From Holacanthus passer (lineage: Eukaryota; Chordata; Actinopteri; Pomacanthidae): DNA of 64,000 nucleotides. Below are positions 12,901-26,098 of this stretch, in pieces. The notes beneath the pieces are model-generated. The model saw only the letters and a list, made by a program, of their open reading frames with translations, was not told the DNA's origin and did not search any database. Both the position numbers and the translations under genes were made by a program. The stretch is taken from assembly GCA_025331565.1 (NCBI GenBank), contig JAFREQ010000024.1:1836001-1900000 (forward strand). Reading direction: 5' to 3'. Position 1 is the first letter of the stretch, and each line of letters begins with the position of its first letter.

Positions 12901-15900
12901 AGGCTGGATGCTTTGGCCATGCTGTCCATGGAAAAGAGACTTGTATGTGAGATGACAGACTTCAATCAGAGAGTCATTGAAAAATTTGCTGGCCAGAAGG
13001 AAAGGAGAGCAAAATTTATGTTCAAGTAGTGTTTATTGTTTTGCACCCCCGGGGTCCAATTTTATCACCAGCCGCCACTGCTGATGAGCACTTCAGTCAG
13101 TTTCCTGTGGTTTTCTGCTGTTCATGTTTTTCTCTATTGAAAGATTTATGAATAACGGCTAGGTCGACATAGAAATAAGAAAATGTATTCACTCTAAATA
13201 TTTTGTTCAGATGTTCTTTGTTTTGTTCCATTTTCGAGGTCTTATGAATAATGAGAAATGGTTTGTTGCACTTAAACTCTGGAGCAAATTCAAACTTCTC
13301 AGTGTTTATTCAAACATTGTATGTGAAAGTGTTGCTTCAGCAGACTTCCTCATCAAGTAGGAAAGTAAATTAGGTGTGATAAAATCATGTGATGACAGGC
13401 TTCAAATGCAATATTGAAACAGAATTATATTCATATACATATATATTGATATTCACTCATTATATTCACATTGTACTACAGCACCAGTAATGGCTACAAC
13501 TGATAAACTGCTATTGACATCAACATGTATGGTGGCAGAAGAAATTGCATTTCAAAAATTTGAGCTAATTTAAACCGTATTAATATTACATAGTTAATTT
13601 TTGAAAATTTCTGTCACATGTCAAATTTCTCTTTCAGTATATTTCGTGGCCATACGTCTTTGAATATTGACCTATACATAAATATCAGATTTTTTAAAAA
13701 CTACCTTTAAACTTATGTCCACAAATTCAACAGTGTGTGGCCCATTCTTAACTTTTGGTTCTTTTGCATTGCCTGCATTTGACAAGCACCTGACCCAGTT
13801 ATTCAGCTGTGCAGGGGACTTCAGATGTTTGTACTTATGATCTATCCAACATCTGTGCTTTTCAGATGACTTCAAACCAGCATCTATCGACACAAGCTGT
13901 GAGGGAGAGCTACAAGTTGGGAAAGGAGATGAAGTTACCATAACGTTACCTCACATCCCGGTAGGACTGTCTGTTCTTCCTCTCTTTTTTTTTCTCCCTC
14001 ATGAAACAGAATCACCTGACACTTAAACTATTTCACAAACCTGTCAATCACAATACTGCAGAAGAATGTTTCACGCTGCTGTGTGTTGTTATCGATTGAT
14101 CCCAAACAGTGAGCTAAGGTAAATATCCCTGTAGTGAAAAAGGTGATTAAATGTCCACCACTGCGGAGGTTTGCCTGTTACTAAAAATCAAATGACTGCA
14201 GGATGGTTTTTGTAGTTTTATAAAATAATTTTGTAATTGATGAGCTAAAACATGAAAAGTTGCTGTTATTGTCTCTCAGATATGGACTGATCAGAGCAGA
14301 TTGGCCTAATTTACTATAACTGCTACAGAAAATTACAGGGATAAGATAATAGTTTGTTGTCCATTATTTTTACTTCATCAGACATGTTTGTAGTGTGAGA
14401 ATTGTTTATATCTCTCCCCCAGTTCCCTCAGTCAGTGCAGTAGTCTGATCTAAAACTTTCTGAGATTTGACAATTAAATTTAATTCATTTGAAATTCATT
14501 TGATTGGTTGAATTCCTAAATGAAAGTAAGAGGTGGAGATACCTGTAGATTAGCTGAAGTGTCAAGTTCATCACCTACTTGTTCACTTCTAATTCATCAC
14601 TCTGACAAAGAAACCTTTCAGTTTGTACTATAAGATCTGAAGAATTAAACATATAGTAGTTGGTATATATTGAGATTATTGTTGTCCTTCCAGGGCTCCA
14701 CGCCTCCCATGACGGTATTCAAAGGAAACAAGCGGCCGTACCAGAAGGACTGTGTGCTCATCATCAACCACGACACCGGGGAATTCGTACTGGAGAAGCT
14801 GAGCAGCAGCATCCAAGTCAAGAAAACCAGGTGAGAGGTCAAAGATCTGAGAAGTTCACACCAGCGAAAACATGTTGTGATGGTGAATTGGAGCCACTGT
14901 GTTAAGAGAGGAAACGTGTAGCGATCTGAACAAGCATAACATTTGGAAATGTTTTTTGTCTCACTCTCATTCGCTCAGGGAAAAGATTTTATTTGTCTCA
15001 AACCAATGAAGACATGATTTATGTAGTTACTACTCATAATTTAATATTTTATTGTCTGTGCATTATGTTTACATTTATTCATCCATTAGAACTCAAAGAA
15101 TTCAATCTATTGGTGCTTCAAGCCCGTTGTCTGACATCTTTGTCTCCATCTAATGGACATCGAGTATTACTACACCAAATTCAACTGACGATTCTAAAAA
15201 AGTTATCTGTTCAATCACTGAAATTCAACTTTGCGTCTCCCCCAAGAAGATTGCAGTTAAGATTCAGATGGATAAAGAAGAACTGCTGAAGATCAGAAGG
15301 GACTAATAGTCAGCTTTGTGTGTGTATCTCAGGGCGGAGGGCAGCAGTAAGATCCAGGCCCGGATCGAGCAGCAGTCGGTTCGGTCCAGCCAGCCCAGCT
15401 CTCAGTTCCGGGCTCCCACCAAGCCCGTGGCCGGAGTCAAGACCTCCCCATCGCCTTCTAAGGATAATCCCTCCCCAGAACCTCAGCTCGATGATATCAA
15501 GAGAGGTAAGGAGGTCTAGCCACGACCTTACCTCCGTGCAAACTTAACCGTAACACATGAAACGCAGAATAAATAATTGTGTTTATTATTTTATTTAAAG
15601 CTCAGTATTACTGTATTTTGTATCGCACATGCAATGTTTTTTAACACAAATTTGGCTAAATGGTTCAGTAGAAATGAGGAAGAAAGGGATGGAATATAAA
15701 AAAGCGAACTGTCTTCATGTTAACCCTGTTGCTGTCTGCAGAGCTGCGAGCGGAGGTGGAGGTGATAGAGCAGATGAGCAGCAGCGGCAGCAGCAGCTCC
15801 TCTGACTCGGCCAGCGCCTCTGGGAGCGGCGACGACAGCAGCAGCAGCGACGGTGAGCACGACGCCCCTCGACCGCTCAGCCAGACCTCCCCGAACCGCC

Positions 15901-16349
15901 ACCCCATGGCCAACGGAGGAGCCGACCGGCAGCAGGGCAACAACCAGCTCATGAACACACTCCGTGAGTATCTCATAGTTCTGCTTCCTTTCTATCAAGA
16001 GAAGGGATTCATGCTTGTCTTCACAGAGTAGACAGAACTCTCCATGTGTGTCCAACAAAAATCATTTAATTGGTTTTCTTGTCGTCATAGACAGAATTTT
16101 ATAAAACCCCTAAAAGGATAGACATTAATCTGTTAATGATGTAATTGTTACTGACAGTCATGCTCGTAAACTGTCTCTCACTCTGCACCTGACTCTGAAG
16201 TGCTGCTCCCTCCAGCATGTAAAGATAAGATATTCCTTTATTAGTTATTAGGAAACCCTTCGGTGAACAAAGTTTAACCATTTGTCTTCTGGTCTTCAGG
16301 AAACGACCTTCAGCTCAGTGAGTCGGGCAGCGACAGTGATGACGACTGA
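9993..16349 (+). CDS. ELL-associated factor 1
   Basis: Six exons, 9993-10095, 13866-13960, 14694-14830, 15333-15505, 15742-15963 and 16300-16349, join in frame to 259 codons (human EAF1 is 268). The protein binds ELL, stimulates ELL-driven RNA polymerase II elongation and belongs to super-elongation-type complexes in the nucleus. The conserved EAF domain fills the N-terminal half: [72 protein letters not shown] and [15 protein letters not shown] Pro/Ser linker follows, ending in [21 protein letters not shown] Ser/Asp-rich acidic activation region comes next, and the conserved C-terminus is [12 protein letters not shown]. Intron 1 is enlarged by a 2.67-kb hAT transposon. The 3'UTR is probably long, with an ATTAAA at 19615-19620 as one candidate end. 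Confidence 0.97.
10414..13080 (+). mobile_element. hAT-superfamily transposon, 2667 bp, with intact ends
   Basis: The ends are perfect inverted repeats, CAGTGGCGGCT on the left and AGCCGCCACTG on the right. An 8-bp target-site duplication, CTGATGAG, flanks it at 10406-10413 and 13081-13088. The 8-bp duplication, CAGTG-type ends and hAT transposase remnants agree on superfamily. It lies in EAF1 intron 1 in the same orientation as EAF1. Confidence 0.95.
10857..13029 (+). pseudogene. Decayed hAT transposase
   Basis: Fragments of a hAT transposase of the kind often labelled 52-kDa repressor-like in fish. In order they are: an N-terminal [20 protein letters not shown] (around 11000); [20 protein letters not shown] (11490-11550); [18 protein letters not shown], then an in-frame TGA (11733); [20 protein letters not shown] after a frameshift; [20 protein letters not shown] (12550-12610); [20 protein letters not shown]; and the C-terminal dimerisation block [13 protein letters not shown] and [13 protein letters not shown], ending near 13029. 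The usual residues between TTPMTT and FSTLKR are deleted with a frame change. Splice-like GT/AG boundaries remain between several blocks, for example donor at 11946, acceptor before 12050, and donor at 12151. It cannot make an active protein. Confidence 0.88.
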
Positions 16350-19300
16350 AGTCTCTGCTGGTCAGTGTCTCTCTCCACACTCCTCCTCCTCCTTTCTGCC
16401 TGGTTCACTTGTTCCTTTGCTGTGATCGCTGACCCCAGCTGTATATCTTGGTTTGACTGTATTTTTAATTTTATTTTAGTATATCCTGAAAGCTGGCCGG
16501 CCTGGAACTTGAAGAGTGTATTTTTATTAGATGTATATTTTGTTTTGTATAGCAAAACTTTAGGAAAAGAAACTTTTACTTGAGAGGTTTGGAAGATTAT
16601 ATATTAGAGTGCACATACATATTTTCTGTACTTAGAGCAGTTAGTTTTATCTATTGTATCATCTGTTTTTGTCCGTCTTTGTGGTCAGACAGGGAAGAGA
16701 TTGTCTGGAATTATCACCTCTCATCAAGGCTGTGGGAAGCCGCACCATGTTTTTATCAGTTGGCTAAGAATCCAGAAATTGCAGAATTGTACAGAAACTC
16801 TGTGCAGTTAAAGAAAAATACATCCACTTCATTCTCTGCTTATCTAGTGTGTTGAGGTCAGTGCAGAGCACAAAACAATCAGCTGGACTCTTCCTAATCT
16901 CAACTTTAGTTTCTTAGTCATAGTTTTAGAAATGAATCTGACGTTGATTCATTAGAATAACTAGCGACTGATTAATGTCAGTCAGTCAGATGATCTTCAT
17001 TAAAGGATTCTGTAATGACATAAGGTTTTGGCAGGATAGTCGTTTAGTGACATCCTTATAGGAAATTTGATTTAGATTTCTGGCATCAGGTGCCACATAG
17101 GACAATATGTACAATTTGGAGCTGAGTTGCAGATGTTTAAAGCTGCATTTATTTATTTTTCTACCACTAGGGGACAGAAAAGACTCACAGAAACACAGAC
17201 CTGATCTCTATCAGCTGATCACGTTGTTGTGGCTAATGTGTTAGCAAACAGTTGAATGTAAGCCTAGTATTCACTTTCCTTTTAGCTCTGGTTTGGTGGC
17301 CACCTGTGAAAAGTACCTGGCTGTAGTTGTTGATGAAAGCCAAAGAAAGTCAAATGTACAGTCTGTTTGTGGCTGGAGAATCGAAAGCACTGAGCTGAAA
17401 GATTCCAGTCGATCTGCAAAGTTGTGTGTTATTGGCAGAGTTTCAGAATGAAACTGCAGGCAGCCGTTTGAGTTTACACTACACGCTCTCCATCAAACAC
17501 AGGAGGAGTTAGAAAGGTGGTCATTTTCCACTACAAATACATTTTCTCAGCTGTGAGAATGTGTCTCCGTCATTACTTCCTTCCTTTTCATCCTTTCGCA
17601 AATTCACCACTGACTCCCAGTGAATCCAGTTACAGTATCAGTATCTTAAACCCTCCACAGTCATTAATCAGTTAATGTTAATCAGTTCATCAAAGTGAAA
17701 AGAAGGGTCTAGATTTGAGGCAAGGACATCAATTGATTACAAAATTTCACATATCCAGTTAAAAAAAAAAAAAGACACCTGAAACCCAAATTATACAGGA
17801 TGAAGTCTGGAAAAAGGAAAAATCCTTCAAAGAGCTTTATTTTCCTATTCTTTCTTTTTCAAAATGACCACTATGTGTTTCAACTTTCTTGTATCAGTTG
17901 TGTCGTTGTTTGCGAACAGAGAATCTTATTTTTGATCCCACACTTTCATATTATACTTCTATTATAGGACCATTTCATGCCTTACAGCATTTCAGTTTGG
18001 AAATACAGGTGAATGTGTCGTTTTCTGAAAAAGCCAAAGAGTTGAACTGCCCCTCGTCACATGCTCAGAGCAGGAACGTTCAGTCCAACAGCGCCATGTC
18101 CGTGTGTACATGTACTCATGTCGCTTTATCTGACACTGTGCTGTGTGAGTCGGGGAGGGTTCCCCTCATCCACAGGAGCCACTATCATTCAGTGTTGGTC
18201 GTACAGTATATCATGATTAATGCAACACAACAACCCTCAGTCCAAAACACAAGTGAAGAGTTTCATGGCAAAATGCCAAGACTTGATTTCAGTTCAACAT
18301 GTTCAGTTGTTTTTCCATCCTTACAAATGTCAAACTCAAGGCTGAAAGACTGAATCATGGTAGTTTTTGGAGATTTACAAAATGAAATCAAATTTAAAGG
18401 GCTTTTCCTTTAAATTGAATAATCTGTTGTTCGAGTCCTGATCAACTAACAAATGTTTATTAGATTTGTTTTTAATTTTCTGAGAAAGCAGGAGGAGCTG
18501 TCATCACTCCCACGGGTGTTTTCTCTCTCCTGTAATTACATGGACTGCAACTAACAGTTATTTTTATTATAAGCTAATCTGCTAATTATTTTCTTAATTT
18601 ATCTTTCAACTGTTTGGTCTAAGCTATATTTGGTTCATATAGCTTGTATCTTGAATAATAACTCATTCTTATAATAATAGTTCATTATCAACCTCACTCT
18701 CCTGTTGTACGTATTAAGGAGGGATAAACCTCAACTATTAGACTCTAATACATGTAATTCCCAGCGTAACTCCATCCGACTTCAACCTGAGCAGTTTACT
18801 AATCACCACATTGTGTGAAAACAAAATATCTCTCATCAGCAGTTGGAATCAAAAAACATCCGACATTCATTGGACGTCTGCTCGTAGAAATGTTTTCTGG
18901 CAAAGATTATTTTAAAGTATAAAGTATTATACTGTTTTGCCAACATTTTTTATTACATCATTATATGACGTGATATGAAAGTTTGTAGAATGTCATCTAC
19001 AGTTTTAAGTATTTACTAATGTATATTATACATTTTAAAAAACCCAAATGGTTAATGTGGCATTTTGAAATGAAACCCTTCAGTCACACGTCAGAGTCAG
19101 TTTGGGGAACATTGTCATATTGCTTCAATAATGTGCTGTCGTACAAGATGTAACTGCTGATGTTGGTATTTAATATCGTAGCTTGTTTCTCAAAAGCTTC
19201 TTTAGACGAGGTTCATCTTTGCTTCACGAGCTCAGAACAGAACGGATGATTGTCGAGTTTAAGCTGCCTGTAAACAGTTACTGACCACGTAGAAACCATA

Positions 19301-20977
19301 ACAGTTTTAAATATCCTGCTTCTTAACGCAAAGGACCAGTTTACTGTGGAAATTAGATGGTCGACTGCGGACGATTACTTTGTTGACACTACATCGCCCG
19401 TCAGTTGTGGACTTGTCCTGTACTTGAAGTCGAAGTGGACAGTGAGTTGTAGAATGAAGCAGATGGACACTAAAGTCAAGTTTTCCACTCTGGTGTTCTC
19501 TCTGAAATCTGTAACACACTTTGAATGGACTTTGTTGTATTTGGTGCTTTAGGTTTCATGTCTTTGTTTTAGTGCCATGTTCATGTGAAACATGTTTGTA
19601 CAAATTTGAGACGTATTAAAAGTGTGCAGATGTATTTAAGATACATGTTTTTCCCTTTTTATGTGCTGAAAAATCTGATCACTTAATTAGCTTAGATCAG
19701 AGATTGAACCAAGTCTATTGGTTGTGATTAATTCAGTTGTAGAGTGATTTCCCTCCTCATCTATAATATGGATTATTAGGGGGCCCTGAAAAGAAAAACT
19801 GTATTTCACATAAAAAACAAAGCTACGATTAGAGAAAAGTCAGAAAAATAAACTTTTTTTTTTCTATCTGGTAAAATCATAACTAAATTAAAGATAAGTG
19901 CTTTGCTCAAAGGTACAAGAACTCCTCAACCAGCAACCTTTGGTTCAGGTTTTCTTCTCCTGTAATACTGAAGGTTTAACACTCAGGAAAGTAAAGACAA
20001 CAGTCAGAAATGAACTTTGATAAAAGATTATATTGCTGGTCTTAAATAATTATCATCAAGTGAAACATATGCTTAGTTGAACACTTGCAGTTTGATACGA
20101 ACCACAACAACCTGTACACGGAGCAAAACACAATACAGTACTTTTTCCCTGCGATGGTGCAACAACTGAGTCACATTTGGGCATTTCTCTTCAAACATTA
20201 ACACAAAAGTACACAACAAATACATAAATAGCTTTTGTTTCCCTTTAAATCATTTATAACACAATTATATTCATGATTCTGGCTCTTGCTACGACACGTC
20301 ATTTTACCGATATATAAATTAACAACATCAACAACAAATAATAATAATAATTAGAACAATAATAATATAAAAGCTGTCTGTCTTACATATAAATCTGGCT
20401 AGCTTACAGTATGAAATGATGGAGCAGAGAGGGCAGTTTGATATGATGCATCGGAGAGTTTCTCTGCTTTAATCTCCTTATTCCAAATGCAGATGCTCAG
20501 TTTCCCGCTCTGGAGTGTTTGTGAGACGTTCGGGCGCCGTGTCGGCTCAAACACGAGTCCACTGGCCCAAACTGTTTCCTGAGGGTCCAAACGTGGACGA
20601 ACGTTCCTCAGACGGTGGAGACTCCGAAAATGGGGCCCCTGAGTTTTTCCCTTGGGAGTTCAGTTTTTCCTCCACGACTGAAATTGGCGCCTCTGGTGGT
20701 GGTAATTGGTATTGTGACAGTACATTGTATTACAGGAGGCACGAGGAAGTCAGAAGCTGACAGTGGTGGTGAGGTTCGTCCCTTCGGTCCATCACTGTAG
20801 CTTGTATCACTAAGTCACTTCAACGCTTCCTTGCAAAAATATGGACCCTGAGTACCTTGTCGCTTCTGATCTGTCGACCCCTTTTGCGTCCTCCCAAACT
20901 CTTCTCGCCTTCTTTGGCCCCCTAATTGAGATCTTATAAATGCCCCCCGCCCCCAACTCCCACCTGGATCACGAGGG
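16350..20977. other. EAF1 3'UTR and convergent BMPER 3' flank
   Basis: There are no exons here. The stretch from the EAF1 stop to the ATTAAA at 19615-19620 reads as a long AT-rich EAF1 3'UTR. Short open frames, such as one at 17889-18353, show no recognisable protein. The right part, 20000-20977, probably contains the BMPER 3'UTR on the opposite strand, so the two transcripts end close together or overlap. Confidence 0.5.
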
Positions 20978-23900
20978 TCACCGCCCCGGGCAGGCTATGG
21001 GTTTGATGCAGCGTCCCTGGAACAGCACCAGGTTGGCCGGGCAGTGGCAGCCGGCCACGCAGGGCTTGTGGCACGGTCCGATCTCGTTCCAGTTGTCGCA
21101 GGTTTTGGTGCAGCCCGGTCCACAGGTGTCGTACACGGCACCGTGTTTACACTGAGTGGCTGCAGGGAGGGAAGGGAAAGATTCATTCATTCAGATCAGT
21201 AATAATAAATTGATGTGAATCAGGTTACTGCTGCATTTGATAGACTAATGTGAATTAGCACTGAGGGATGAATAAATATGAAAAAACTAATGATTGTCAC
21301 TATTCAAGTGTCCAATTGACGGAAGCAACTTATGATAATTTAGTTTCTCAGAATCAACTGCAGGTCCATAATAACATTACATAGATGTTAAAGAGACAGA
21401 ACAACATGACAGACATTTACATCCTGGATTCTAAAAAAAAAAGCTGGGACGCTGTGTAAAACATCAATAAAATGGAAAAATTATTTTTGTCATATACTCA
21501 ATTAAAAACAGCACAAAGTCAATATATTTAATGTTTCATCAACTTAATTGATTTCTGTAAATATCCACTTATTCTGAATATGATGGCAGCAACATGTTTC
21601 AAACAAAAGACTGTGAAAGTTGTGGACTGATCCAAAAACACCTGTTTGGATCCTTCCACAGGTAAACAGGTTCATTGGTAACAGGTGATAGGATCATGAT
21701 TGGGTATGAAAGGTTCATCCTGGAAAGACTCAGGATGGAGAGAGGTTCAACACTTTGTCAAACACAGGATTGTGTAAAGGAGAGTAACACATGGACTCAG
21801 GAAGACTTTGTAAAACTGTTGTCAGGAAACAGTTTATTTGCAAACGATTGCATTTTGTTTGTATTGATGTTTTACACAGTGTCACAACTTTTTTGGAAAC
21901 AGTTGTATAAACATGTTACAAGCAAAACAAGTCTGACTGATCTGTGGTCTGTCACATTTCTTTGTGTGTGTCTCATGTGAGATTGTAATAAGGTCACGAG
22001 TGCAGTCACTCACCCATACAGGCGGTGTCGGCCCTCCACAGGACGGGCACTCCCTCCCTCTCGCAGGCTCGGCTGTAGGCGATGAAGGACTCACAGTAGC
22101 AGTTTTTATGGACCGGACACTCACACATGTCCGTCACACACGACCTACAGAGAGCAGGACCATAAATGATGTATTAGACTTTATCGGACTTTAGACCAGT
22201 TTAGACGTTTAGCATGATTGGATTGTTGCATGAGTTGATGCTGAGGTTGTGCTGGTGTCAGGGTAAACATTAGAGGCTATTGAACAAGATTTTAAAATTA
22301 TTTCCAAAAAAACCCAGTAACTTTTAGCACTTTGTTGTGCATGGGTGGGTTATTATATGATCTTTTGGTACTGAAAGGAAAAAGTTGTGGAACATATATT
22401 AACATGATCATCACAGCACTCAGTCTCAGAGTGAGTCTCTAACCTGTAGAAAGGAGCAAAGTCAACCACACGGTGACACCTCTGAAACTCCCACGACTTT
22501 ATCTTCTGACACTCCCGGTGGGCGCGGAACTTGACTTTGACGCTGCCGGGGCACAGGAAGGACGTCGGCCGGCGAGGCGGATGCTGCTGGGCGCAAACCT
22601 CGTTTCCCTCGACCCGCCACGACTCGGCGAACTCGTCCACGTCGAACTTGAACTGGCCGTCGCCTCCCATGGTGTCGTCGCGCTTGTGGCCGTTGTAGTT
22701 GCCGCAAAGGCCGCAGAGGCGTCCGCGCAGGTGGGGAGCGGCCACGACCTCCACGAAACTGTCACCGTCCCACGTGATCTCCAGACCTGCGGGAGGAGGC
22801 GGAGGAAAGTAAAGCTGAATGTTTGATGGTAAATAATTTAAATAATTTTCTCTACCCGACGAGCATAAGTGCATTTTGTAAAGATCAAGAGATGTAAGTT
22901 AGTTTGGCAGCACAGAGAGATTGAGCATGAAACAGGTAACCTTGACTTCATGGTTTTAGTCTCTTGGTTTGCAAAATAATCTTAACTCATGGTCCATTTA
23001 CTAGCTTTTCCCACAGTTTGCAACCGCACAACGTCATCATCAGCTGTAATGAATTTGGTTGAAACAACTATCAAGTCGACCACGAGTTGAGATTATTATG
23101 TCCAACAGCTAAAGGTAAATTAAAATGACCCATCAGGCCATTTTTTAATGACAGTGGGACCTGGAGTTCAGAGAGGTCATACACTTTTCAGCTTTTAATT
23201 AAAACTTTAAAAAGCAATTATAAATTAATTAATTTGTACTTTTTACTTTATTAAAAATGTAAAGTACTCACTCTAGATGATACATGTATGTATGTATGTA
23301 GTTAAGCTGTGTGACTCTACATATTGAGTTGAACTGGTGACCATTTGATTCTTTTTCCATTTAACATTGTTTTATGCAACTAATTGTTGGTGGTTGTTTG
23401 TATTTAAATATAAAACACGTTAAAGCTGCTGGTCTTTGAGGGTTCATGCTAAAGACAGTAAACTGACTTCCTCCCAGTCCTGTGTGCTGACCTGCGATGG
23501 TGGTGAGTTTGAGCAGGTATCCGTCCAGGTCGATGTGAACCCCGGGGCCGTGGTAGGGCAGAGCGATGCGGCTGCCATTCCTCCGGACCGTCAGGTGCTG
23601 GTGGAGACTGAGGATCAAAGCACCAAGCCTGATCTCAACAGACTGAGTCCAGGAGAAGGAGCGAGTCCGCCGGGCGTCGTTCTTCACCAGCACCTAGTAA
23701 AGAAATGGAAAGTACAGGTTAAATACAGGTCAAGTTCTTTAATGTGTTGATTTAAACGGAAGTGAATTCAGGCTGGTTTAGGTTTTTTCAAGTGAAGATC
23801 AAACCCTTAAAAATATGTTTTTACAAATTCACGCAAAGCTACGTTCAAACAAGCCCAGTGAAGAATGGTGTTTCTAGAGATGATGTGTGTGTTACATACA

Positions 23901-25700
23901 AAATTTACTCTTTTCATACAAAGAGCTTAACACAAAGACTAAAAGCTGGACTAGCTCCATCAAAACTTTCCTTTCAACACCTCCTGTCTTATTCACATTT
24001 TCCTGTTTTGTACAAGTACAATGTCCCAAACGTTCGTCCTACCATGAAGCTGGAGTCTGGGCTGTTGAGGTTGATGTTATTTCCTGGTCCTCCACTGGGG
24101 GCGCCGCCACAATCGCGAGTCAGTACGTACTGGCAGGTGCCCTGAAAGTTAAAGGTCCTGCCGTCGAAGGTGTTGTAGTGAGGGTCGCCGAAGACTGTGC
24201 ACACACCAGGTTCTGCAGAAGCAAAGACAAAGAGGATTAAAGACGAAGCAAATGAGTGCGAAAGAACGACTGAACTGAAAGAACAAAGACATAAGTTGTG
24301 GAAAAAGAGCCGCCGTTTGAACTTAGATGCTTAAAATACCAGCAGTGGGATAGAAAATGTAATGTCTGCCGTGCCAGGAGACAACCCAAAATTCAGGGGT
24401 TTGAAAAGGAGACAGGCTGATGTCTGACAGCCAGCAGCAAAAGGAACATTAATGATGAATGGTGAAATATGAGGCACTAATCTGACTCACTCAGAAGTGG
24501 ATCTGTGGTGAAACGTCCGCTTTACCAGCTCAACTAAACACTACATGATGAAGAAGTGAGGATTATAGGGTCTTTGTAGTCCTGAAATGGTACGTTTACA
24601 GCCACTGTTGTTGACATTTGCTGGAGGTCGCAGCCAAAAACCAAAGTAAAATATCCCGAAAACAAACCACAGTCTGGACTGAAGTTCATGGGAAATGAAG
24701 CTGAAGCTACAGAGACTGAACTGAGATCTGTTTTCATCAACCCAGATTTTACTTTAATTCACTTACTAAATGTAATGATAAGCACAAGTTTTACTACTAA
24801 CAGACGAAACATATTTCAGATATTTTAAGACTTTTCCTGGATTATTTCAGGACGTGTGAATTCTGTGGAAAAGCTGGAGGGTTGAGAAGGACTTACTCAC
24901 TTTCAGTGCAAACTGGGCAGCAGCCGGTTCTGTTCAGGATCTTATTCTGCAAGAGACCAGGCAGAGACACGGTGTTAGCTCCATCAGAGGGATGAGACAC
25001 CTGACGAGAGGACGGCAGAACATCTGAACACGAGCGGTGATGAAACAGACAAACTGACAGAACGCAGACGAACGGTGAAACAGAAGGCAACAGTTTATGT
25101 GAAACAACTATGATACAACTCAGAAATATATTTTGAAAATACTCTACTACTTGAAAGCTCAACAGTTCTCTAACATATAAAACTAAGAGTTTATGTTTGA
25201 TTTACTTCTTTGATTCACTGATGAAAACAGCATGTGACATGAAATAAAACAAACTTTTCCAGGATTTTCCAGCAGCATTAACACAACAATTCAAAATGAC
25301 AGTTAAGAGCTAAAAAAAAGTCTGATGTCCACCAAAGCTCGACCAGATTTTTGGAAACAAGCGGTTGCATTTATCCACATTTGTTTGGCCAAGGTAACAA
25401 CGGTAACGTTCTGTTTTCATGCCGTCATTCAAACAGACGGAGCTCAAATTAAAGAAAGATAGAAACAAGAAAAGTTCCCATTTTGACGAGTTCACAGTCA
25501 AACCAGGACGACCACAAGACACCGATACTCAACTTCAACCACTGAACTCTGTCTGTGTAACAGGAAACTGTGTGTGTGTGTGTGTGTGTGTACAGTATGT
25601 TTCAACTTCCATCAGAGGTGCAGATCAGAGGACTCTTTCACACACTTTTTGTTGCCTGAGGGAAGCCCTTCATTCGCACAAACACACACTCTTTTTTCCC

Positions 25701-25733
<33 letters not shown>

Positions 25734-26061
25734 CACTCATCTGTCATCACATACAGACATACTCTCAATACACACTCCAGAGTCCTAACCTCTGCACAAA
25801 GGCCAATCTCTCTCTTTGAAGAGGGGCTGCCTTTTGACAAACAGACACACACACAAGCACACACACACTCTCTTTCTCTCTCTCTAACACACACACACAG
25901 AAAGAGATTGGTTTTCAGGGGCCTAAATATAGGGAACCTCTTCTTTGCTGTCACTCAAACGTCACACAGACAAAAGGCTGTTCGGAGACACACTGTCTCC
26001 AAAGGGACACACACACTCTGCCGACCTGCTGCTGACCGCAGGATGACGCCATGGGAGAGAG

Positions 26062-26098
<37 letters not shown>

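Noticed and set aside
17889..18353. 154-codon plus-strand open frame in the EAF1 3' region
   Set aside because: No similarity or codon pattern supports it. It fits chance within a long 3'UTR.
22473..22826. Plus-strand open frame opposite the BMPER von Willebrand D exon
   Set aside because: It is a shadow of the GC-rich BMPER coding exon on the other strand.
25419..26096. 225-codon plus-strand open frame
   Set aside because: It is dominated by CT, CA and GT simple repeats within BMPER intron 10, with no recognisable domain.
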